A stretch of DNA of 64,000 nt from Globodera rostochiensis. Lineage: Eukaryota > Nematoda > Chromadorea > Rhabditida > Heteroderidae. The position numbers and the translations under genes were made by a program. The stretch spans positions 3,348,001 through 3,412,000 of the forward strand of contig JAEVLN010000004.1 in NCBI GenBank assembly GCA_018350325.1, written 5' to 3'. Shown in pieces: positions 55,521-64,000 of the stretch. The notes under the pieces are model-generated. The model worked only from the letters and a program-made list of their open reading frames with translations. It did no database searches and had not been told where the DNA came from. How positions within the stretch are numbered: position 1 is the stretch's first letter; the number at the start of each line of letters is the position of its first letter.

Positions 55521-57309
55521 CTACGCTTTGGGCCAATTCGGCCAATAATCCATCCGCATCCGTTCGATCAGAAGCTTCAACGGTCCGAGTTGTTCATCCG
55601 TCTCCAACATTTTTTTGGCTGGGTGTTCAAAGGGAATGTGATAAGCGACACCCAAATGGCCAAAAGCGCAAAAGTCCGGCTTAATTAAAATTTTTTAAAT
55701 ATAAAAACAAATTAATTTGTCAAGGTTCCAAATTAAAAAACGCACCGTCGTTGGCCGTACACCCATAAAAAATTTTTTGTCGCCCAACAAAACGGCTAAC
55801 GCATGTAAGTCGCGCGAGAGCGACTCCAATGTGATCTGACGCGGATGTCGCAAGGTCCCCTCCACATCTAACCGCTTCTCCGCCTAAATTTAATGCATTC
55901 CAACTAGGCCCCCAACCAGGGGGAAGGACCCAAAATCTTCGATGTGAAAAAAACTATTGGGAGGGAGGAGTCCTTTTCCCTAACAAAACCGCTCAAATAT
56001 AAAAACAGAATCAATTCGAAAAGGCTAAAAACACGTTAGTTTCTAGCCAGTGAACCCAAATTTATGTAAATTTCGAACCAAAAAGGGCTCCCACCGGCCC
56101 GCAATAAAATACCCCCACCAAAAAAACCTGGTTAGGAGCTTAATTTCAACCAATTAACTGTGCAAATTAAATAAAAATGTAACCTGTTTGGCCATTCGTT
56201 TTGCGATGAAATAGGCTAATAAAGCTGGTATGGGCAAGCCACTGACCTCCGGGCTGACCAGTTTTGATGCATTTTCGTAGGAAACGAAGCGGAGCAAAGC
56301 ACTAAAGCATTTTTTTCAATTTGGATTGGAAATGGCACTTTCCGGTTATGGAATTCGAGACAATAAACAGGTTAACACCATTGGTAAAGCGAAAAAGAGG
56401 ACAAGCATTCCAATAAAATGGAAGCAGCAAAATTCAGGGAGGATTGTGGAATCATTCATAAATTTACAAAAATATTCCATTGAAAAAACCAGATTTCAGC
56501 ATTTATTGGATCATGTCATATGATACGGCTAACGTCAGATTCGTGATCCGCGCCCCAAATTACCCCCAGAACTGTGTGTTCCCAATGGTGTTAGCCTGTT
56601 TATCGTTTGGAGTCCCATAACCGGAGAGTATCTGCAAATGATTTAGAAATACTATAAATTAGAGTATTGAACTTCAAAAAAAAAGATTTGCATCGGGTCA
56701 CCGTACTAGTAAAGTGATCCTTCAATCAGCTTCTCAATGGCACGTGCCTTCGCCCGCTGTTCTTCGTCCATTCCATCCTAAATGTTAAACCAAAATTAGA
56801 AAACTTTCAAACCAGTTAAGCACTGATTCTGAACTCACGTCAATGTTGAAATGGTCTGCCAACCTCCACAAAATTACTTGCGTGTCCGAAATTTGCTTTC
56901 CGTTCAATTCAATGAATGGAAAACGCTTTTGAGGGGCGTGCTGAGCGCTCCACTTGCCGATAACCTAAAAAACCCAAAAATAAAACCAAACCAAACCCTC
57001 AAAACCTCGAAATTTATGTTGTTTGCTCTGAGGAAGGTTTCAACTTAAAGTGGGAAAAATTGCACTTTTCATTGTTGTTAGAGCTATGAAAACCTTTTAA
57101 GCAAAATGGGGAAATATTTGGCGCAATTGGAGCCCGCGGAAATTGGTAAAGGTACACGACATCTTCTCGCCAATTGCTCTTCTGTAAATTTGTCGAGAAA
57201 GTCCTAAAAGAATAATTTGTCCATGGCAAGTGAGAATCTACCTAGATTTTCCGATGTCTAACACCAAAGCAAAAGACATCCGCCGACATTTTTTAACCAG
57301 CATTTGCAT
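55521..57309 (-). CDS. FAX-like (failed axon connections) GST-fold protein
   Basis: Eight exons: 57309-57242, 57203-57094, 57043-57006, 56964-56839, 56777-56707, 56301-56184, 55883-55746, 55679-55521; 828 nt, 275 residues. Thioredoxin-like half: [36 protein letters not shown], then [35 protein letters not shown]. Helical half: [69 protein letters not shown]. This is the metaxin/FAX branch of the glutathione transferase fold; FAX was found in fly axon development. The first two introns are 38 and 50 nt. The intron 56302-56706 carries a foldback element. Confidence 0.9.
56337..56629. repeat. 293-bp foldback element inside a FAX-like gene intron
   Basis: Imperfect inverted arms of about 50 bp: the left arm (56337-56386) reads ctttccggttatgg...gataaacaggttaacaccattgg-like sequence, the right arm (56580-56629) is its reverse complement with about 80% identity. 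The middle has no long ORF. No clear target duplication. Probably a decayed MITE. Confidence 0.65.
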
Positions 57310-58220
57310 TTCTCGTCGCTTAACAATTATTAAAAGTAAAAACAAAGTAGAAACCCACGGTTTTCTGTTAACCGGGTTAAAAAATATAAAAATGAATTCT
57401 ACTTTTCGGGCATTTGTCCGATTTTGGCTTATCGGACCTTTCCCCCCCCCCCCACAGCAAAAAGTGTCAATTTTACAGTCGTTTGCAGAAAAATCCCAGT
57501 ACCAGGAACCCTTCGAGACGAAAAATTAGCATTTCAACTTTGAACAGTTTTATGAATTTTCAATATTTGTCCAATTTTGTTCGTTGAAAAAATTTTCGAA
57601 TTCGAAGAATGACGGGAAGATGAATACATTCATTACTGTGGAAAGAAAGAAGGATGCGTGGGTGGGATGGATGCCCGTGTCGGGTGGGAAAAGGGAAGTG
57701 GAAGCGCTGGGGTAAAAGGATTAACGCGCGGAGACACGGCAAATTGGGGCTGGTGGTCATTGCCAAAAAATCAGCAGCTGCCTCCACTTCACATCAACAT
57801 GGAAATTTGCCCTGGATTTCTAATTTAATTTCAATGTTTTGCCGAGGAATGCCATTCCATCAACCAGCGCCATTTGCATCAGACGAAGCAGCTTAAAATA
57901 AGGACGATTTTCTGCCACATCAAAATTTGAAATTCGTTTTTACCTATTTTTGTGAGCACCTTATCCTAAATTCTCCACCAATTCTCATTAAAATATGTAT
58001 AACTCATCAAAATTAGCTCAGATAATAAGCCATCCCAGTGTGAAGTTGTCGACGGAGAATATTTGTGCCAGCACACGCATAAACCGGATGGCACTCATTT
58101 TACCACGCTCCCCAATTAATAAAATTGAGACAATCCAAGTGAATTCATTGAAACCTTGCCGCTATTCCAAAATTAATTTATTCCAGAATTCTTTTCACAA
58201 AATTCAGTCGGAATTTCTGA
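57310..58220. other. Intergenic, divergent promoter region
   Basis: Between the 5' ends of the FAX-like gene (minus) and the neuropeptide gene (plus). A short C run lies near 57441-57451. No further exon recognised. Confidence 0.5.
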
Positions 58221-58645
58221 ATGATGAGAATATCCTTCCCCATCTTTTTCCTCCTCATTCTCGGCTGTCTGTTGGCTATCATGCCGAATTTCTCCTCGTC
58301 CACCAGGCCAAATCACCACCACAAAATCGCATTGGTCCGACGAGACGGCGACTATGACCAACTTTTATCCGAATTCCGTTCCAAGGGCAGCCGAATGCGG
58401 TAAAGAAACCCACCCCGCAGAGTTCGTTAGTATTTGTAACCGTTGTAAAAAACTCGGGTACCAATACCATTCTATGGGGCATCGGCAACATTTAACCCGG
58501 ATAAATTGAGTGCCACCCATTCCGTCGTTTACTTTTTTACCACAGTTTTGGAAAACGGACGATGGGCCCGTTGCCGGAAGCCGTTGCCCCACCGTTGATA
58601 GATGTGGCCGACATGGAATCTGACTCAAACATATATGATGACTGA
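58221..58645 (+). CDS. flp: FMRFamide-like neuropeptide precursor (RMRFamide)
   Basis: Two exons, 58221-58399 and 58546-58645, joined across a 146-nt GT-AG intron; 279 nt, 92 residues. Signal peptide MMRISFPIFFLLILGCLLAI. A dibasic site (RR, residues 40-41) is followed by a 20-residue peptide ending SRMRF, then Gly for amidation (residue 62) and a KR cleavage site (63-64). The intron splits the Arg codon of the RF motif, so neither exon alone shows RFGKR. The peptide has an acidic start (DGDYDQLL) and a basic C-terminal half. The closest family I can recall is FLP-27, whose single long peptide also ends GRMRFamide. One amidated peptide per precursor. The rest (TMGPLPEAVAPPL to the stop) is an acidic spacer. 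Expected in neurons, acting through G-protein-coupled receptors. Confidence 0.85.
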
Positions 58646-59017
58646 TCAGACAAAAGATTTCATTTTGCGTCCATTATGAAAGGTGCAAAAAATGGAAAAA
58701 ATTTGCTATTATACTGTCATTATATTATATCACGTTGAAAAGTGCAAAACAATATGGAATACCGATGCAAAAAACGACATAACCCAGTGGAAGAACGAGT
58801 CATTCATAACTGCGTGTAAAAGAGATCAAAATGCAAATGCCCTATTAAACGAAGCTTTGCCGGGTCCGACATAATTTAATTATATAGAAAATTAAAAATC
58901 AAGTTCCAATTCTAAATCGAAAGGTCCGACCCGGCCACCGTGCGTATGATTAGAATCACGACCGCCGACCTGGTAGGTAAGTAACAGCGCTCCTCCTTTC
59001 TTCCTTACGCTTCTTTC

Positions 59018-61917
59018 CTAACTTCCTTTCGGCACGATCAACCCGTGGAACATGTCGAAGGTGTTCCCTGGAAAAAGAGATGCGAACGCCAAAATGCCCG
59101 GGATTGCTTGATTTTCGGTACCGTCGTCCATCACACTCATGATCTGGCCGGTCTCCTTGCTGCGCACCTCCAAGTAGCCGTGCTCGTCCAGTCCTCGGAT
59201 GACGACCTTCTCGCGCGTTTCACCGTTGTCCCGACGCAAAATTTGCACCTCCTCGTGAGAATGCATCCAAAAACGGTAGTACGACTTGAGAAATTGGGCC
59301 CTTCCCTTGTTCTCGAAAACGTTGACAAAGCCTAAAAATGCATATTTATTCGGTGGGTTTAATGAACAAAAATCCGGTAATGTGTAATTTTTTCCTTTCT
59401 TTTTTGAGGGATTGTACATAAACCCGCCCCCAAAATGTTGGCATTTCTCACGCTCAAATTCCGTCATCGTCTGCGCCAGAACTTCCTCCACCGTTAGCTG
59501 CTTGTTTGAGTGCACCGGCAGCATGTCGTTGATGCAAACGGTCGGCTTCGCATTCGCCACGTTTAGCCCCACGCCGACGGCGCAACAAAAGTTGGAATCG
59601 CACTGCGATGCCTGCACAATCAAACCGCCCAATTTGTAGGAGCGTCCGTAGTAAATGTCGTTAGGCCACTTCAACCGGATTGGAAAGTCCTGAAAAAGTT
59701 AAGTCAGAAAATTCAAATCCAGAATTTTCTTGTTGTATGAGATATAATTTTATACATAAACAAGCATATTTATGGTTAAACTTACTGGAATTTCCTCGTG
59801 TAACAATTTGGAAACAGCGCTAGCCACCGAAACAGCAGTGATATGTTGCAGGAAACCAATGGATCGGCCCAAATTGGAGTCGAATGGGATGTTGAAGTTG
59901 AAAGTGAACGAGGCACACCCCACTGGACTAATCCAATCATTTCCCCCGCGTCCTTAAAGAATTGCAATTTTAAATAAACTTGCCAAAATAAGCTAAAAAC
60001 TTGCCTCGTCCAGCCAATTGTGTGCCGGCGACAACCAAAATGCCGTCAAAGAGCGGGAAAGCACGTGAAAGACTTCAAAATAAATGATTAGAAAATAAAT
60101 AAAAACCATTATTCCACCTGTTTGCCACTTCCATGGTTGTTCTACACACGGGCACATAGAGCAACACTCGGCCAAGTCGTTTTGTGGCCAACAATCGAAA
60201 GTACTGCTCCACATCAAACCAATGCTGCTGCCGTGGTAGCCCAGCCACCGGAAGTCCATCCTGTCTTCGGCGCACTTCAACCGGCAACAGTTGATCAGAA
60301 GCAACAGATGTATTTAGGTTTGCGACGGATCGATCATCGGCGTCTTCATGAACAATCGATTGGTGACAATCAGATCGATGGAAAATAAGTCCCGGCATTG
60401 CACAGCCCAACACTTTTCCGTAAGTCAACCCCTAACACAGAAAAATGAATAGAATTTTACGCGTCGATATTTTTCCAACCGGAATGTCCAAAATGGTCAA
60501 ATCCCTCGCGGCGATCAGGTAGCCGGGCGAAAGCGGGGGCGGGCAATTTTTGTCCGATAGCAACGACTTCTGTTGAATGTCTTTGAGTCCAAGGCGGTGG
60601 AGAGCGTCGCGGATCAGTGACCCGTCATCGGCACTTAGCAATTGTTCGGTGGTGGCATCAGAAAAGAGAGCGCTCGCGTGTTGGCCCAAATTTTGCATGT
60701 ATAACAGCAACGGCTGGTCTGAAAAAATTGAGAAATACTTAAAAAACACCATCAAAAAATACTTTATAAAATTTCCATTTAAAAGAAATTTCCCTTAAAC
60801 ACCTTTCTTTTTATGAAGAACCACGGAGAATCGTGTATCTCCGACGGCGTCATGGGCGTAGAACGTCTCATTGACCTGTGAAATTTGAAACATCCTTAAA
60901 AAGATGAATATCTAAAGATAAAAAGAATGATTAATTAAAAGGCTCTGAGCATTTTAAATTTTAGAATGGGTCACAAATTATTAAAAAATGCCTAACTTGG
61001 CCATGCTTGGCCAATCCTTTGAGGGCTTGTTTCAGAAAGTTGCCGAACTCCTTGCCCATCGTAGCAGTAACCGCCTTGTTGCCGAAGGCGTTTTTGAGCA
61101 GTGTCGACTGTTCCCGCTGGGAGTTGCTGCTGGTCAGACTGCTGAGTAGCGAATTCTCACAAACGAACAATATTTTGCCGGACTAAAATTTAAATTTTTT
61201 TTAAGGAAATGAAAAGACGACAGCGAACATTGACAAAATACATTTGTAACCGATTCCATGCTGCATTGTCCAATCGTGAAGTATCCGCAATTATCAAACA
61301 CTGAAAATTCGCTTATATTTTTTAAATTTTTGTCCAAATTTTTATATAAAATCTCATTAAATAATTTTTTTTAAATGTCAGAGACATACAGCGCACAAGT
61401 CCATCCACGGATGGACGAGAAGTGCCTTTGTGCTCAATGCCGAGATTGTGTACGTGTCGGCAGGCACAATCCGTCGTAGCGCTTCACGAATTTCATCGAA
61501 TAACGCGTTGCTGTCCCCACAGTAGACCAGCAACTGCCCAAATTGAAGAAAATATTAAAACGCGATTTTTTATTTTAAAATAAAATAACTATTCTTCCTT
61601 TTCAAAAATGAAACACTATCCATCCCCACCGATGGCGGCTTCTGACGCGGTCGATTGCCATCTCCGGTCGTTGGCTGAGCCGCCGAAGTTGACGAAATCG
61701 AGCCATCCGATTTGGCATTGTACCGCCCGGCCTCCTCAGAACTTTCGCAAACGGAGGCAAAACTGCGACGAGGCGTACTCTGCACACGTCGATGGGGCAA
61801 TTTGCCAGGAAAGTGGGGGTCGGCAGCGAGAAGAGTGGCGGCGGAGTGCACGGAGCCGCTGCCGACCGTATGCGCATGGCCACCGTAGTTGACCAGCAAT
61901 GACAACGTCAGCGGACT
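59018..61917 (-). CDS. bpl-1: Biotin protein ligase / holocarboxylase synthetase (5' end open)
   Basis: Attaches biotin to carboxylases via biotinyl-AMP. Exons: about 61917-61615, 61533-61390, 61300-61235 (or 61229), 61182-60997, 60875-60803, 60718-60480, 60431-60118, 60072-60005, 59952-59786, 59689-59018. From 61533 on they give 642 residues in frame. N-terminal HLCS-like domain: VYCGDSNALFDEIREAL, HPWMDLCACLIIAD, SGKILFV. Catalytic domain: LGRVLLYVPVCRTTMEVAN, FDGILVVAGTQLAGRGRGGNDWISPVGC (biotin-AMP loop GRGRGGN), KWPNDIYY (catalytic Lys), KLGGLIVQ, VGVGLNV. C-terminal SH3-like end: GLDEHGYLEVRS, GNTFDMFHGLIVPKGS. The intron 59953-60004 is GC-AG (CGAG|GCAAGT). An open 30-residue stretch (about 59332-59426) has intron-like composition and may be spliced with a non-standard donor. 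The start codon was not found; an upstream exon is needed. Confidence 0.92.
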
Positions 61918-64000
61918 TCAGAGGGGTTTGGAACATTAATCGATTGTTACAAAATTAATCCCTTGGGGTGATCCAAATGAGAAGTTTCATGCGGCTACTA
62001 CTGACCCACTGCCCATTTATGCCAAATGAAACTAGGGCTGGTGGGGCCAACATTGAATTCTTTTATTTGTTAGGCTAACGGCCCAAAATTTTCCAACGAC
62101 CTCTCAAGATTTGGCATAAATGACCGACACGCTTTCCCTCAAAAGGGGTCCTCTTTTAGTAAGGTTCTGAATCAAATATTCCAATGCCTCAGTGAACGTC
62201 GCCGCATTGCATCGGCGCTGGTGGATGCGCGAAGATCGGAGGCGGCTGAAGAGGGCAACAAAGAAGCGCCTGGACGAAGGAGGGAGAAAGATGATTAAGC
62301 CTTTCGTAAACTTTAAAAGGATTAAAATGTATTAACGGCTTAATGGCCATCTGGAGAGTCAGGCGGTTAAATTATGCATCCTTCCCAATTCCCTTGTGCT
62401 CTGAGCCGTATCCTCCGCCCCTCTCGTGCAACTATTTAAGCTCAACTCAAATTCAATAAATTATCCTCTCTTCATTGGACGTCGGTTCATTTTTTTATGA
62501 ACCAAGGGACTCGATTGGGGGAGTGTGGGGGGAGGGGAGGGGGGAGGACAATTTTCTTTTACTTCTTGAGAGGTGACAATGGCCCGGTGGGGGAGGTGCC
62601 AACGCCTTCGACCCCATTGCTGTCGACGACAAGCTTCCTGTTCCGTGCAGTTCTGACTGAACGGAATTGTTCGATGTTGCCTGCAAGAGCAAAATGTTAT
62701 GGGGCAACCTCCAAAACAAAATGGCAGTCTTATGCCAAAAAATGAGGATTATCTACCTCCGGAGATAGCTATTCTAAGTAAACATTTAATGATAAACATA
62801 AACGTATTGCGATTGAATTGGGGACGTTGATCCTTCAGTGATCAACAGAACACCTAAAGCCCTCAGTTAGCTTTTCTTTTCGGGACATACCAATCAATAA
62901 ACAATGCGAATTATACTTTTGCCATAAAAAATAAAATGGAACGACCTCGGCAATGACGTCAGACGTAGAGCATCCGATTGTGGAGGATGAAGCGGAGGAC
63001 TTCATCAGCGCCAAATGGAAGAGACTGTCGTCGGCGAATGGTGCTTCTTAAATGAGGGAATAATGGGTCGAGTGATGAAATGATGGGAGAGGGTGAGTAA
63101 AAACGACGAATGGGGGGGGATAGGGAAGGAACGAATAAAGATTTGTATTATCGGACGCGTAATTATTGATCAAATCGTCATCAAAAAGGTGTTGGGACGG
63201 ATGGGTGGAAGACGACATGGAATGAAAGAAAGATGGGCGATCAGCAACACAGCGATTGAGAAGCACAGAAATAACCGACCATCCCAGATCAAAGCTTTAG
63301 ATCAGTTAAATTTGCCAACCATTTTGTGCTTTCGCTAGATCTTTGTCCCGTGAATGACGGCGAACATAAAAAGCGTTTTGACTGCCGACCCCGGCACGGG
63401 CACAAAAGGACGACGAATTGTTGAAGTGGCTATGGTCGGTCCTGTCCCAACTCGTATGAAAATAGAAGTTTATCAATTAGTTAATGACACCTATAATGTG
63501 GTTGAATGACGTCATGTTCTTTGAGCACTGAAACGTTAGACACATTCTCCAACGTTCCACCAAATGTGTCATCGGTACCGCGTGTTGTTGAAAGGTTCAC
63601 GTCATTCATCCCGCTAAAATTGTTGCAATAAATCCCCTTACATATTTTAAATAAAAATGGCCAAAATATCAAGCCAATTCTTCCACGAGAAAGGACAAAA
63701 ACATAAAACTAATTGCTATCGACATCAAACCGACCACAAAAAAGAAACAAACAACCCTTTTTTTTGTTTTGTGTTTTGTCACTGGAATTATTTTTTACGC
63801 CAAATTAAGCAATAAAACTTCTTAATTAATCAATAAACTATAATCAAAGCACTAATCGCCACACCTCAACGTTCCGGATGCCAATTTTGAGCACAATGGT
63901 TGCGAGACAATTTCAGAATTGGCCGACGACGACATTTCATCTCCGCCACTGTTGCACTTTCTGCGTCGCATTTTTTTCAGATAATTCGGCAGCAGCGTCG
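61918..64000. other. Last 2 kb: mostly no supported gene
   Basis: G-rich and purine-rich DNA. Two hints of coding: a 33-codon ORF on plus at about 62954-63052 (MTSDVEHPIVEDEAEDFISA), and an open frame on minus entering from the right end (MRRRKCNSGGDEMSSSANSE, ATG at about 63972), which could be the first exon of a gene running leftward or part of one outside the window. Neither has enough support to call a product. Confidence 0.35.

Overview
The window is nuclear DNA from a nematode. Genes are cut into many short exons, and most introns are only about 38-100 nt. Protein families fit a nematode: Patched, GCK-III kinase, an FMRFamide-like peptide precursor, CLK-2/TELO2 and Y-box proteins. Six introns that are well anchored by conserved protein sequence begin with GC instead of GT (about 3.5% of the roughly 170 introns I could place). 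From memory, such a share is reported for potato cyst nematodes, so a plant-parasitic cyst nematode (Heteroderidae) is my best guess. That placement is inference.

Layout. 0.2-3.3 kb, minus strand: a TBC-domain RabGAP like USP6NL/RN-tre, with a small unrecognised two-exon gene upstream. 4.6-5.3 kb, minus: an unrecognised ORF. 6.4-15.9 kb, plus: ZnT6-type zinc transporter, GCK-III kinase, Spb1/FTSJ3 rRNA methyltransferase and LSM3, tightly packed and possibly partly operonic. 16.2-23.3 kb, minus: a complete 27-exon Patched gene. 23.3-27.8 kb: no gene, many poly-G/C runs. 27.8-31.5 kb, minus: an M1 aminopeptidase-like secreted protein that has lost its active site. 32.6-35.4 kb, plus: TFIIIB subunit BRF1. 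35.8-36.6 kb, minus: a DUF5522-like exon and a small ORF. 36.7-36.9 kb: a hAT-like MITE. 37.1-41.4 kb, plus: TELO2/CLK-2. 41.5-43.1 kb, minus: a secreted GM2-activator-like protein. 45.0-47.1 kb, plus: proteasome ATPase RPT4. 47.5-57.3 kb, minus: Y-box protein, RNase H1, a paralog with two RNase H1 hybrid-binding domains but no nuclease, CHMP3/VPS24 and a FAX-like GST-fold protein. 58.2-58.6 kb, plus: an FMRFamide-like neuropeptide precursor. 59.0-61.9 kb, minus: holocarboxylase synthetase.

Most genes are housekeeping (rRNA maturation, Pol III transcription, proteasome, ESCRT, biotinylation, PIKK chaperoning), with no shared pathway. For most genes I joined exons by hand at splice signals and checked that the summed exon length is a multiple of three; Patched (4710 nt), GCK-III, BRF1, TELO2, RPT4, the M1-like gene, the GM2-activator-like gene, RNase H1, VPS24, FAX-like and the neuropeptide gene all pass. 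No search was run, so family names rest on recalled sequence signatures.

Best leads: the inactive aminopeptidase with a 63-bp in-frame tandem repeat that multiplies its own splice acceptor, the intron-split neuropeptide, the nuclease-free double hybrid-binding-domain protein, and two short non-autonomous elements with 8-bp target duplications.
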